Positions 11,431-21,625 are shown, counted from the stretch's first letter. The stretch is 64,000 bases of DNA from Molanna angustata (GCA_963576475.1 OY754977.1:32863672-32927671), one strand, 5' to 3'. Notes: a model not told the origin generated them from the sequence alone. Numbers and translations are program-made.

Positions 11431-11620
11431 ATATGTCCTTGTTAAATATGTACATATACATCTTCCTACGTTCCCTAAAATAAGCATAAATGCTTGTGCT
11501 ATAGGTGAACGAAATCGATCGAGGCAGGATTCGAACTCGCGACCACTGGATTACTAGCCCAGCGCGCTTACCGCTCTGCCATCGACCGCTTTGCCATCGA
11601 ACGCTCTGCCATCAACCCGT
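11431..11620 (-). mobile_element. SINE A copy 1 (tRNA-Thr-like head)
   Basis: On the minus strand the head resembles a tRNA: GGTCGA pairs with TCGACC as acceptor stem; an anticodon arm CTGGG-CTAGTAA-TCCAG (as in other copies) puts AGT, a threonine anticodon, in the loop; box B is CGAGTTCGAATCC. The body runs to GTACATATTTAACAAGGACAT. This copy has three successive box-A segments (11566-11615, period about 18 bp, TGGCAGAGCGG-like), so its 5' head is tandemly repeated. Confidence 0.85.
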
Positions 11621-11639
11621 ATAAATGGCAATAAACAGT

Positions 11640-12180
11640 AAAAAATAAAAAAGACAATAAACTGTGAAAATTGTCAACATTTCCTAAACAATAAATATTC
11701 ATCAAACTTGTTTTTAAAAATTATAACACAAAATGTTCACATTTCTGAATCTACTATATTGTAGTGTGAATATTTAACTCATCGAAAAAGGCATGAAAGT
11801 AACATCCCTCAAATTAAGATTATTGTCATGTTATACACATAAAAAGATGTGTTACGTAACACCTAACTACCAAAAAATAATATTGAAAACATCAGAAATG
11901 CAAAAGAATTTAAAAAACTATCACTAAGATGGTTTTATGAAATGGATGAACAATTCTGAAGAAAATAATTCTACCAAATAAAATGTAAATGCACTATTAC
12001 AAACAACAGAATAGACAATTGAAAAAAGTGAAACAAATAATTTATTTCTACAATTTTCGTTGTGCGTGCAGTGTTTAGGAGGAAAGATGCATACTTTTCA
12101 ATGCATAGCGTATGTAAGTACATGTACTTATATTATATGTAAATCTATCTATAAATAAACAACGTAATAGACAATAACAT
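11640..12180. other. AT-rich DNA with a diverged minisatellite relative
   Basis: Mostly featureless. At 11780-11870 it carries CGAAAAAGGCATGAAAGTAA and GTGTTACGTAACACC, which resemble units of the 57-bp minisatellite at 12.45-12.7 kb, so an isolated or ancestral unit lies here. Confidence 0.4.
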
Positions 12181-12184
12181 AAAA

Positions 12185-12427
12185 CTAGCTCACCTAAGCA
12201 CAGGCTATGCCTAGTGAGGGGCTAGTAACAAAGATACAAACAAAAAGAGATAGCTTAAACTATATAAGCACCAGTGAAATAATAAATTGATATTTATTGA
12301 AATGAAATAACTTCTATTTACTTTATATGTTAACTATGTATGAATAAGCTTATATTACCTTAAAATATGTTGTATCTTATATCTACTGTATGTTTTTGGA
12401 TAGAAATAAATAAATAAATAAATAAAA
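12185..12427 (+). mobile_element. Jockey-like LINE 3' UTR fragment
   Basis: It contains GGCTATGCCTAGTGAGGGGC and ends in an AAATA/AAAT tail at 12404-12427. The same motif order in reverse (AGCCTAGTGGGGCGTTACTT on the minus strand, then an AAT-rich tail) follows the reverse-transcriptase relic at 56.5-57.4 kb. No coding part is left here. Confidence 0.5.
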
Positions 12428-12446
12428 AAGCGATAAATTGTTATCC

Positions 12447-12700
12447 CTTACACAGATATTATGTATCACGTAACACCCGAAAAGCGAGAAAGTGGCATCC
12501 CTAACAGATATATGTTACGTAACACTCGAAAAAGCGACAAAGTGGCATTCCTTACACAAATATGATGTTTCACGTATAACACCCGAAAAAGCGAGAAAGT
12601 GGCATTCCTTACACAAATATGATGTTTCACGTATAACACCCGAAAAAGCGAGAAAGTGGCATCCCTTACACAAAGATGATGTGTCATGTAACACACCTAA
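12447..12700 (+). repeat. 57-bp minisatellite with TTACGTAA palindromes
   Basis: Four to five units, built from CGAAAAAGCGAGAAAGTGGC, ATTCCTTACACAAATATGAT and GTTTCACGTATAACACC. Two central units are nearly identical. Outer units carry TTACGTAA or CACGTAAC instead of CACGTATAAC. Since 57 is divisible by 3, the frames at 12466-12836 on both strands stay open across units; I regard them as artefacts of the repeat. Confidence 0.9.
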
Positions 12701-12704
12701 AAAA

Positions 12705-13135
12705 AAAACTTGTTTTGTTAGCGTTGCAATTCGTTTTACGCTGCATTTTTTTATGCAAAATTGGTCAGATTTTTCAAAGTGCTTCACTTGTTTATGCCGC
12801 TATGCGGCAAAAGAACGTAAATTGATGTTAAAGTGACGGGTAAATACTGGGGTATGGAGCCTCAGGGTAATCATTACAGTACCGGCGCCAGAATTTATTT
12901 TACAAATAACTCACCAGCAGGATGAAGGCCTATTTTTTATTATGATTTATTTATTTAATTAAAAATAAATTGTATATTTTAACAGGGAAATATAAACTGA
13001 TCATCACAATGAAAAGTTAATATAAAAATTAAAATATATGAAATGAAACTTCACAACACTTTTCCGCTTTATGGTTGTACTGTTATTTGATGTTATATTT
13101 TTGAATATCTATTTATTTAAATAAATATATATTTT
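12705..13135. other. Unassigned DNA downstream of the minisatellite
   Basis: A moderately GC-richer patch (TTTACGCTGCA, CCGCTATGCGGC, CAGTACCGGCGCCAG) may belong to the same unknown element as the minisatellite. ATGCCGCTATGCGGCAA forms a small hairpin. No coding similarity. Confidence 0.3.
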
Positions 13136-13139
13136 CTTT

Positions 13140-13490
13140 ATTTTAAACACTTTACTGTACAATACTTATTTGCCATTACAAATGGCGTACTTATTGCCTA
13201 ATGGCATTTTTTTCCAGTCAACCATCTGTAACAGTTTTGAGAGAAAATGGTACATGTACAAAAGAGAAGAAAACATATATAAAACTATAAACATATTACA
13301 TTTAAACACAAGAAAGTAAGAAGAATAAAAATACGTACATCAATGACAATTAAACGAATCATAGATGAAACCTGTTACAATACTATGGGAGGGAAGGGAA
13401 AAAAGGGAGAGGAGATATGACTAACTACAGGAATAGGGAAATAAATGGGAAGCATGTAGGTTTAGAAATAGAAAGTAGGAGCGCGCGCTT
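13140..13490 (-). mobile_element. LINE 3' UTR fragment (shared-tail family)
   Basis: On the minus strand the terminal part reads TGACTGGAAAAAAATGCCAT then TAGGCAATAAGTACGCCA. Upstream is a purine/pyrimidine-asymmetric block, with GGGAGGGAAGGGAAAAAAGG on the plus strand. The same order occurs at 19078-19400. No ORF. Confidence 0.55.
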
Positions 13491-13500
13491 TAATAATAAA

Positions 13501-13651
13501 GTAAAGTAAAGTAAAGTAAATTTTATTAATAAGAAAGTATAAAAAGGATACATTTTGACATATTATAAAAAAATATATATCACGATAAATTTGAAATTCT
13601 CCCCGAAGAGAAGGAAACCTTGTGCTTCGGGGAGGAGTTCACAAAACTTAA
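13501..13651 (-). mobile_element. Retroelement 3' end with TTTAC tail (family P), copy 2
   Basis: Near-identical to 3904-4056, including the tail of repeated GTAAA on the plus strand, AATAAGAAAGTATAAAAAGG, and the CTCCCCGAAG to CTTCGGGGAG hairpin. It sits directly against a LINE 3' fragment. Confidence 0.75.
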
Positions 13652-13907
13652 ATTTAACAAGATACATAAAATACATAGAAAGAGTTCATAAAAAAATGTA
13701 TATATTATTTTAATTTACAAAAGTGGAAAAATAAATAAAAAAAAAGCTAACAATTAATAAAGATATACACAGGACCTCACACACACAACACATACACTAA
13801 AATTAATACATTCATATGTATTAATTTTATATAGGTATGTGGCCGAATATCCTTGCTTCGGTCGAGAGTGTAATCAAATATTTGATAAAATAACTTTTCT
13901 AGGCATT

Positions 13908-14030
13908 TCTAAGACCCGGGTTCAATTTCCGGTAGAGACACAGTTTTAATTGTGTTTTCAGTCTGAATCTGTGAGACGTTAAATATCGCCAGAATGTGGC
14001 AACTTGTTATTGGGTGCATAATACACTAAC
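13908..14030 (+). mobile_element. SINE B fragment (5'-truncated)
   Basis: It begins in the T-arm (CCCGGGTTCAATTTCCGG, box B altered) and continues AGAGACACAGTTTTAATTGT, AGTCTGAATCTGTGAGACG, and AGAATGTGGCAACTTGTTAT. The box-A half is missing, so it could not be transcribed from its own promoter. Confidence 0.8.
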
Positions 14031-14118
14031 AACAATATAAATAATATAACTTGATGTATAATACATGAATATCATTATTAGATATAGGAATATTATATAC
14101 CTACTGCGCAAGCGGCAA

Positions 14119-14183
14119 GTTTATTTATTTATTTGTTTATTATTTAATAATTAATTAATTAATTAATTAATTAATTAATTAAT

Positions 14184-14282
<99 letters not shown>

Positions 14283-14290
14283 TTTTATTT
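14119..14290 (+). repeat. TTTA / TTAA tetranucleotide array
   Basis: A run of AATT-repeats followed by a nearly perfect TTTA run. On the minus strand it reads as an AAAT tail, so it may have started as the tail of the SINE C copy just to the right or of a lost LINE. Confidence 0.95.
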
Positions 14291-14387
14291 ACGGCGTTAT
14301 CCATTTACATAAAGTTTTCACAAAAAATACATAATATAGTACATAATAATATGTGAAAATTCATATAAAAAAAATATATTTATTGCC

Positions 14388-14534
14388 ATTTTGTTGCATT
14401 TTTCCAACTTACCAGTCCAGAGAAGCAACTTTTACATGAGAAAATATTTGAATAGTTTTTTTCTCTGTTGGGGATCGAACCCAGGACGCCCCCACAGAAG
14501 CCGAACGTCTTACCAACTGTGTCACGGCGGTCAA
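14388..14534 (-). mobile_element. SINE C copy 1 (tRNA-derived)
   Basis: On the minus strand it begins GACCGCCGTGACACAGTTGG (box-A region), then GCGTCCTGGGTTCGATCCCC (box B), then a body ending in CTTCTCTGGACTGGTAAGTT and the GGAAAAATGCAACAAAATGG area that corresponds to the LINE-like 3' end of other copies. Diverged from copies at 41.4 and 62.3 kb. Confidence 0.75.
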
Positions 14535-14602
14535 CATAATTGGTCCCAATCATTATCTATCGGAGAGCCAAGCCACACACCAGTTTTTTGTTGTTTTTTT
14601 TT

Positions 14603-14742
14603 AAGTACATATAAGTACATCTTCCTACGTTCCCTAAAATATGCAAATAAATACTTGTGCTATAGGTGAACAAACAGGATTCGAACTCGCGACCACTGGA
14701 TTACTAACCCAATGTGCTAACCGCTCTGCCATCGACCCATCT
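14603..14742 (-). mobile_element. SINE A copy 2
   Basis: Minus-strand order: GATGGGTCGATGGCAGAGCG, TTAGTAATCCAGTGGTCGCG, AGTTCGAATCC (box B), then the CACCTATAGCACAAGTATTT and CGTAGGAAGATGTACTTATA body. The CTGCCTCGACCGATTTC segment is deleted in this copy. Box A and box B remain recognisable. Confidence 0.8.
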
Positions 14743-15174
14743 AAAATATGTTTGAACTTGGTACCCACCTACGTTAATATTTTTAATTTAAATGAGGTAT
14801 GTATGTATTTAGTTCGATCCTGTTGAATTGACTGGAATTTCTCACATGGCGCTTCTTAATTATTATTAAAGTTCCTGTCCAATAACAAACTAATCATTCC
14901 TGTATCTCCCATAAAAATATATCTACATTTCACAATACATAACTTATAGGTACTTACCTACTCTTTATTATAATGAGATTATCTATCTGTCTATGTACCT
15001 ACCTACTATATAACTATTCAAAACATATATTTCTCTTTCCTTTCAACTATCTTTCAAATTCGCTATAACAATCTTATTTATAAGTTAATTTTGGAGCCCC
15101 AGTTTTAATCACCGGTTCCCAATTTTTTTCGCCTTTTGTCCACTTAAATATACAAACCACTCAATGTTTTGCAA

Positions 15175-16200
15175 TGTGACTATCAAGAAATCTTTGGGTC
15201 TGTTTGAAGAGGTCTGCTCCTCTGTGAAGTGGATTTACAGCTACCGCGAGGGCTTGTTCCGTGGGACTGATTGTGTATCACGATAATATGAGAAATTCTG
15301 GCGCTGTCCATCTTTTGGACCATACCAGTCCCTCCTCCGCTGCCTACTCCAACTGATAATGTCATCAGCCTCATATATTTCTCATATTCTGGTGTTCCTC
15401 ACTCAGTTTATAATGGTTTTGCCTGTTATCATTCTCAGTGTCCCCATCATATTTTGTTACTTTTGACTGTGTCTGCTTATGCCTCCAAACCGTATGATCC
15501 GAATGCACAGTCCTAGGTAATGAAATACTAACTCCTAGCCTCACTGGAGTATTTAGTATTCTTAAGTAAGCATTGAAGAGACATTACTAACTAAATATTA
15601 AATACTATGCCGAACTAGATCACAATGTTTTTTTTTGTCATAACAACACAAACACATGTAACCAAGCTCAGACTGACAGCTGATGTCACGATTTTTCTGA
15701 AATTCCAACGAAATTTCAGCATCTCGTTTAGATCGCTGAATAATCTGTTTGGTATTTGATTTGACAAAATACCAAATACATGTTTGACGAAGTCGCTAAA
15801 ATTATCATCCATCGAAAACATCTCGTATTTTATTATAAAACCACTCGTAAGGTTCCTCGCGATCAACCTTACTTTTTGACAGTTCGCAAATGTTAATTTA
15901 CGCCAACGCTCTGCATTCGGACCTATGAGTTAGTATTTAGTTACCTAGGACTCTGCATTCGGGTCTGAGTCTTGTCAATTTTAATTGCCATGCTGCATTT
16001 TTTGAAAGTGCTATGCAGCCTATTCAGCATTATTGTAGGTTGTTGCTTGTTTGGGCTATTATAATAGCGTCGTTGGCATAGCAAACCACATAATCAATTT
16101 CCTTTCCCATTTTACCCAAATTGGAGCTATTTAGTTTCCTTCATTAGTTCATCCATTACCAGATTAAACAGGAATGGAGAAAAACTAAAGCTGTGAAAAA
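15175..16200 (-). pseudogene. Dead RTE-like reverse transcriptase, split by a MITE
   Basis: Minus-strand frames near 16195-15960 read SPFLFNLVMDELMKETK, IDYVVCYANDAIIIAQTSNN and LHSTFKKCSMAIKIDKTQT in order. These are the palm region of a non-LTR reverse transcriptase. The catalytic Y-A-D-D box is Y-A-N-D, so a metal-binding Asp is lost, and frameshifts and stops separate the blocks. After a 458-bp insertion, minus-strand 15470-15180 gives MRMITGKTIIN, VRN and W-x-x-x-R-R-R-D-W, matching the downstream C-terminal region of such ORFs. Clearly inactive. Confidence 0.75.
15500..15957. mobile_element. MITE inserted in the dead reverse transcriptase
   Basis: Terminal inverted repeats of about 40 bp: CCGAATGCACAGTCCTAGGT at the left, and the complement of the right end reads CCGAATGCAGAGTCCTAGGT. 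Both continue to AAATACTAACTC. The interior carries an 83-codon minus-strand frame (15615-15866) with no recognisable domain, and a palindrome around TTTGGTATTTG / CAAAATACCAAA. It separates coding blocks that are contiguous in related elements, so insertion came after the LINE. Confidence 0.7.
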
Positions 16201-16227
16201 ATTGTTGTATCTATGATTATGATGATC

Positions 16228-16350
16228 ATTGCGCTGGCGTGGTAATCCAGTGATGACGAGTTAAAAACCCACCCTAACTGCCTCGACCGATTTCGTTCAC
16301 CTACAGCATAAGCACTTATGCTTAATTAAGATAATGTAGGACGATGTATA
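16228..16350 (+). mobile_element. Degraded SINE A fragment
   Basis: Contains GCGCTGG, GTAATCCAGTG, GCCTCGACCGATTTCGTTCA, CATAAGCACTTATGCTTA and ATGTAGGACGATGTATA in SINE A order, with small deletions and an altered box B. It lies tail-to-tail with the SINE A copy at 16413-16575. Confidence 0.65.
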
Positions 16351-16412
16351 GTAAAATGCACTTGTCTAACAAAGACATTCTATTTTAAATATTTTTTTTT
16401 TTTAAATAAATG

Positions 16413-16575
16413 AATATGTCCTTGTTAAACAAGTACATATACATCTTCATACGTTCCCTAAAATAAGCATAAATGCTTGTGCTATAGGTGAACGAAATCG
16501 GTCGAGGCAGGATTCGAACTCGCGACCACTGGATTACTAACCCAGCGCGCTAACCGCTCTGCCATCGACCCATCT
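16413..16575 (-). mobile_element. SINE A copy 3
   Basis: A full-length minus-strand copy: GATGGGTCGATGGCAGAGCG, TTAGCGCGCTGGGTTAGTAA, TCCAGTGGTCGCGAGTTCGA, then the GCCTCGACCGATTTCGTTCA body and end AAGGACATATTC. Acceptor, anticodon and T stems of the tRNA-like head are all still pairable. Confidence 0.9.
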
Positions 16576-16834
16576 AAATATATAAAACAAAACAATCGAA
16601 CTATGGGGTTGGGGGGAAGTAATTAGGTGCGGGTCTTGTGTAAAATGTGTTTTATTGACTGAGTTAGAAGACTAAAGACTTCGCTCCACACGATCTCCCT
16701 CTTTGTTGCGCCGGACCAATTGGAATGTGTGCGAGTGTGACAGAAGAAGACGCTGCTAGTTTTAATGAATTTTATTTTGATTGTTCAAAAAGGAGCTTGT
16801 TCTCCTCGGTTGTTAAAGTTAATCAAACAGTTTT

Positions 16835-17090
16835 ATCTTCTTCTTCTTCGTTTAATAGACCTAGTTGGTCTGTTCTTCAGAAACTTTGCCTCCTGGGATG
16901 ACGAAATCAAACCATCCTTCCATCTCTTGGGTGGTCTTCCGGATAGGCGGCGGCCAGAGGAGATCTCATTCGCCGCTATATAAGCAAGTATGTCACTCTG
17001 CATCCTGGCTACGTGGTCCCTCTAATGTCTTCTTCTGGATCTACTCCACCGAACGATGTCCTCTTTCTACATTTTTTCCTTGTTTGAACA
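16835..17090 (-). pseudogene. RTE-like ORF C-terminal fragment
   Basis: Minus-strand translation gives HVARMQSDILAYIA followed by GRRLSGRPPKRWKDGL. H-V-A-R-M ... G-R-P-x-x-R-W-x-D is the conserved C-terminal signature of many RTE-like LINE polyproteins. Stops and frame changes flank it and no reverse-transcriptase core is seen. Confidence 0.6.
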
Positions 17091-17149
17091 TTGCGAACAC
17101 TATCTCGGAGAGTTTTCATGTAAACAAATTTACTATATTTAAATAAAGT

Positions 17150-17465
17150 GAAATACTTTTCTACTTTCTGTACTACAAAAAGTTAAACACAATGTGAAAC
17201 CACTGTATAATGTAACGAGCTTCAAGTGCTAGAATCAGAGTTATGAAATGTACCCCGACTGGGTTGTTGGCTAGTCTTGAGGATTTATTCCACACATAAA
17301 TGTCATAGGATCTAAATGAAGCAATATACTGAAATTAAACTTCACCCGAATGATTCATGCTTCACGGATAAATCATGCTATGGGTAGGTAGGTGTTTGTT
17401 ATTAAAATAATACTTTATTGTTTTATAATTTTATGGGAAATTCATAGATTTTTCATCATAAAAAT
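17150..17465. other. Unassigned DNA
   Basis: No recognisable element or coding sequence between the LINE fragment and SINE B. Confidence 0.35.
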
Positions 17466-17470
17466 ATATG

Positions 17471-17620
17471 TCGGCCTTCGTGGCTCAGTTGATTGGGTAT
17501 CTGACTGCTAGACTGGGTTCGACTCATGATGGAGACATAGTTTTTAATTGTGTTTTCAGTCTGATTACGATTACAGTTAATATCGTATGTCTCCAGAATG
17601 TGGCAACTCGTTATTGGGAT
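17471..17620 (+). mobile_element. SINE B copy
   Basis: Begins TCGGCCTTCGTGGCTCAGTT (box A), has a shortened T-arm (GGGTTCGACTC), then GGAGACATAGTTTTTAATTG and CCAGAATGTGGCAACTCGTT. It runs straight into the pyrimidine-rich array. Confidence 0.85.
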
Positions 17621-17624
17621 TTGT

Positions 17625-17945
17625 TCTTTATTCGTTCTCATACCTGTTCTCGTTTTTCGATTCATGCTCTTTTTTCAATTCGTTCCCGTTTCTCGTTTCA
17701 TTCTCGATTCGTTCCCTTTTCTCGTTTCATTCTCATTTGTCGTTTCGTTCTCTTTTTTCGTTTCGTTCCCGTTTCTCGTTACGTTCCCGTTTCTTGTTTC
17801 ATTCTCGTTTCGTTCTTGTTATGTTCTCATTTCGTTCTCTTTTCTCGTTTCGTTCCCGTTTCTCGTTTCATTCTCGTTTCGTTCTCATAATATTCTCGTT
17901 TCCTTCTCTTTTCTCGTTACGTACTCGTTTCTCGTAAAATTTCGT
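17625..17945 (+). repeat. Pyrimidine-rich TTTCGTTCTC degenerate array
   Basis: About 320 bp of loosely repeated TTTCTCGTTTCATTCTCG-type units; almost no purine except G in CG steps. Three overlapping plus-strand frames (116-140 aa) rich in Ser/Phe/Arg come from the repeat and are not genes. It starts at the 3' end of a SINE B copy. Confidence 0.9.
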
Positions 17946-17949
17946 TTGA

Positions 17950-18905
17950 TTTTTATAGTTTTATAATATAAACACATTCTCAATCACTAAAATCAAAATC
18001 TAATAACATCGTTTTTTAGTACGATCATGATTTTTATGAGACTTGAAACAGTAAATTTTCACGTTTAAGCACAGAGCTGATATGTATGTATTGTCAAAAG
18101 TACAAATGTTCTTGGTGTTTTATGTTTTGCTATATGACATAAAAATCTTTGACATGAAGTTTAAAAAAAAACAACCGCAGATATTATTTCAAGATATTAC
18201 ATCGATCTCTGATGTCGGTATGTGGAAACTTGTAATTTTCTTATTAACTTCTGAACAAAAATATCCTCCTTCAATAGAAATATAACCAAAGTCTGCGGAG
18301 TTGTTTCAACAAATAGTATGTAATAATAGTAATGCATCAAATTTTATGAATATTGAGAATGTCTGCCGCTCTGGTGCGTCCCTAAATGTCTTTGTCATTT
18401 CTTGGTAAAGCAATTTGTCTGAAGGGGAAAAGTTATGATTGTTTGATGCTACAGTCCTTAATTTTGATTAGTTGAATAGAAAGTACATTTGGTTTATTTA
18501 AGTAATTCAATATTCATACTGCGACTGGTAAATTTCATGTGCAGTCGATATATTTATTTTATTTTTGAATACCGGGAATATAAAATATATGATGAATATA
18601 TTTTTATAACCTTTGCTAAGTCTTACTGTAAAAACTTTATATCAAGTTCTGTACTTACCTGCAGAGCCATTTGTCATGGTATTTTGTGTATGGATGAAGA
18701 TAATAATAAGATTTTCTTTGGTTTCAATCTTTGTGATTGGTTGGCAGCAAAGAGATATAGGTATCCCCTTCCTCTGTTTCGTTCGGTCCTCTTTGTAACT
18801 CGTTTCAACTAGGTATGAAATTAATTATTTCCATTATTTACAAGTAAAAAGTGTAAAAACACATTAACATAATAATTATAAAATAATCAGTCATTAATTT
18901 ATCAA
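17950..18905. other. Unassigned AT-rich DNA
   Basis: The 67-aa frame at 18082-18285 and the 107-aa frame at 18489-18812 have no recognisable domain and no codon-use contrast with surrounding AT-rich DNA. I cannot call them genes. Confidence 0.35.
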
Positions 18906-18908
18906 TTA

Positions 18909-19066
18909 GATGGGTCGATGGCAGAGCAGTTAGCGCGCTGGGCGCCAGTGGTCGCGATTTCGAATCCTGCCTCGACCGATTTCGTTCACCTATAGCACAA
19001 GCATTTGTTTGCTTATTTTAGGGAACGTAGGAATATGTATATGTACTTGTTTAACAAGGACATATT
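18909..19066 (+). mobile_element. SINE A copy 4
   Basis: Plus-strand copy starting GATGGGTCGATGGCAGAGCA and ending TTAACAAGGACATATT, followed by an AAT repeat. The anticodon loop segment is deleted (GCTGGGCGCCAGTGG), so the tRNA fold is broken while boxes A and B remain. Confidence 0.85.
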
Positions 19067-19077
19067 AATAATAATAA

Positions 19078-19400
19078 TAAAATACTTTTATTGGTTCATG
19101 CAACGTGGCGGACTTATTGCCCGCAGGCAATCTCTACCAGTCAACCACCATGGTAAATACAGTCAGTAACAGGGATAGAAGAATAAAAATAGAAAAAAAG
19201 AAAAAAAAAGAAATAAAAAATAAATAAATCATAAATTAAAAATACAAAATAAATATAAAATACAAAATATAATATATGTATAAATAAGAAGAAAAATAAG
19301 AATAAAAAAAAATACATCAGATAGATACACTATGTTTATTGGATGGAGGAGAGGAGAGGAGAAAGGAAGAGGGATAAAGGGAAAAAGACGTGAATTTGTG
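19078..19400 (-). mobile_element. LINE 3' UTR fragment (shared-tail family)
   Basis: On the minus strand the terminal part reads GGTTGACTGGTAGAGATTGC, then GCGGGCAATAAGTCCGCCAC, then ATGAACCAATAAAAG. Long A-rich and AGGAGAGGA-type plus-strand tracts follow, as at 13140-13490. The tail on the minus strand is TTTTATTATTATTATT. Confidence 0.6.
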
Positions 19401-19854
19401 TTTATGTGGAAAGTGTGACATCAGACGCATTCATTTTTGTATTTAAAAAAAAAATAGTTATTGGAACCCATATAAAAGCGTAGCGGAAATAGGATGAGTG
19501 GCACCTATGGTTGAGATTCTCGCTAACGCACTATTTTAAGTTCAAAAATACACAAATAAAGATAAAACAATGGTAATCCAGAGAAAAGGAGCATGAAAAT
19601 ACATACCTATAATATGAAGGCAGAGTATCGAATTAATGTTAGGATATTTAGTAGTATATGAGCAGATTGTATAGGAAGTACTCTAAGATATAATGGGGAA
19701 ATGTAATTCATTGATATGTTATTGTATTTCAATATTCATTGTATTTCAATATAGAAAAAATTAAAGTAAAATTATATACAAAAAACCTGGTAATATTTTT
19801 TTTTCATCATCTTTTAATGTATCAATGATCTTTTTGACGGGAGCTAGTTTTGGC

Positions 19855-20223
19855 GACAGTATGAGATGACCGGGAACGACGTGGTGCGAGCTGCGGAGGG
19901 CAGAGAGGACTGGAGGCGACTAGTTCTGTCCATTAGCGGCCTCATAGATCACGACCTCATAGATTGAGGAAACGAAGAAGGAGAGAGATGAGGATGTTCA
20001 ACTTTCCTTGCATCGCTTCGGTGATCTTCCCACAATATTGAGAAGACTTTGCAATATTGAGAAGACTTGCTTTATCCATCTTCTTCACATGTTCCCTCCA
20101 ATATCGCCATCTTTGTATGCCCCACCTTACGGTGTCATCCATAGTGCAGGTTCTTCGGATCTCATCATTGAAAGTTTTATCTCTTTTAATTGTTTTGTCC
20201 AATGTGGAGTTTAGTGTTCTCAT
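19855..20223. pseudogene. Two RTE-like ORF fragments facing each other
   Basis: Plus strand 19865-19930 reads MTGNDVVRAAEGREDWRRLV, like the last ~20 residues of RTE-like ORFs. Minus strand 20223-19957 (88 aa) contains DKTFNDEIRRTCTMDDTVRW and YWREHVKKMDKASLLNIAKS, like the segment before the G-R-P motif. The two parts are in opposite orientation, so they come from two truncated insertions or a rearrangement. Confidence 0.55.
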
Positions 20224-20354
20224 TTCATTGGGTTATCATGATTAATTATATTTCCACCAGCGTAGTTTTCTGAGAAAATCAAGTAAATTCAAATTTGAAA
20301 AATAAGTGTATGGTTAAATTTTAATTTTTAGATCGATAAAAAAATAGAATTTAA

Positions 20355-21105
20355 ACAGTGTTTCATACATTATAACTTCTGATCCGCTGAATGCACAAAA
20401 CCTAAAATTTCAGAAAATATAGAAAATTATAGGTCTATAAAACTTTTATACTTAGAATTTTGAATTTTTGTTTTAATCAGGGGTTATCTACCTTTGAATT
20501 TATACTTTACTTTTCCATATATCTCAAAAACCATTAAAGCTGGAACCCTGAAAATTGGTATAAATATAGACAAATACAAAATATTTAATTATTTTTTTAA
20601 AGAGATGCAGAGTTTCTCAAACATTTATTATTAAGAATAAAATATTTATTTTAAATTTATGTGTTTAACTGCCTATATTTCCAAAGCAAAAAAAGCCGAA
20701 AAACCAAACTAGATAATTTAATTTTCTATATAAATATGAACATTGTAGAAGTATATATCCAACAATTTTTAGAAAAATTGAATTCAATGACAACATCGTA
20801 TCATAAAATTTGTAAGGCAATATACACTACAAAATATCTCACTGAATAGTTTTATACCTACTTAATCTACAAAATTACATCATGCTGTTTTCATATTCTG
20901 GGTAGGAAAAACAAATTGACCTCCATACTATCCTATCCTGACATATATACCTACATGTTTTATATAGAAAACAAAATATCTTACAGTATTTATTAATTTG
21001 TGTTTAAGTGTTTACAGTTTGGTACGTATTTTTCAATTATACTTACATATTATCGCTATCGACATTGACAGTTGGAACTCATGTGTTAAAAGCAACTAAT
21101 AATTA
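20355..21105 (-). mobile_element. H1 element, reversed copy, 3' part deleted
   Basis: Minus-strand order from the right: TTAGTTGCTTTTAACACATG, TTCCAACTGTCAATGTCGAT, AGGATAGTATGGAGGTCA with the RTE-like tail, GAGAAACTCTGCATC, CAATTTTCAGGG, TAACCCCTGA, and finally GCGGATCAGAAGTTATAA. It stops where the CA-rich microsatellite begins in full copies, so the microsatellite, hairpin and 3' terminus are missing. It is more diverged than the clustered copies. Confidence 0.75.
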
Positions 21106-21109
21106 AAGG

Positions 21110-21625
21110 ATATGATATTCATATTCAATAGTTTATGTGTAAAAACTTCTTTTATACCTCAACTTATGAATCTTTTATTTTCTTAGTGTAATGTTAGCAA
21201 TATCGAATGTGTGGTGATTGAGTTGGACAGTTATGTGCGAGGTTGAGGTCAGTTGGAAGAGATTATCACGTTATTTTTGTTTTCATACAAAACTTTCAGA
21301 GTAGATGAGGTTAGTTTTGTTAAAGAGTTGGATAAACGTAAAGATAGGATTTTTATTACCAAAAATCTTGAATATTGTACAAAGAAATGGTCCGAGTTTC
21401 GCTTTTGTTAGCAAATAGACACGAAAAACATTTTGGACATATTGATTAAGGGATGTTTACCGCTAACGATTCATGAATCAATTCAATAAGCGCTGATGAA
21501 AGTATTTTTCCAGAACTTAATAGCGTTAGTTTAGCGTAAGTTTAGTTCGATGAAATCATATCAAATGGACAGATGTCTGGGGGTAGCTAATTAGATCTGG
21601 GTAGTATATTTTACACATATGATAT
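21110..21625. other. Unassigned DNA
   Basis: No matching repeat or domain found. Confidence 0.35.

Noticed and set aside
16490..16575. tRNA-Thr gene
   Set aside because: The tRNA-like fold is good but is continuous with the SINE A body shared by other copies, so it is a SINE head.
17468..17966. Overlapping 116-140-aa Ser/Phe/Arg-rich ORFs
   Set aside because: They come from the pyrimidine-rich array and the end of SINE B.
18489..18812. 107-aa ORF as a host gene
   Set aside because: No recognisable domain, no signal or codon pattern distinguishing it, and no conserved splice context; cannot be supported.
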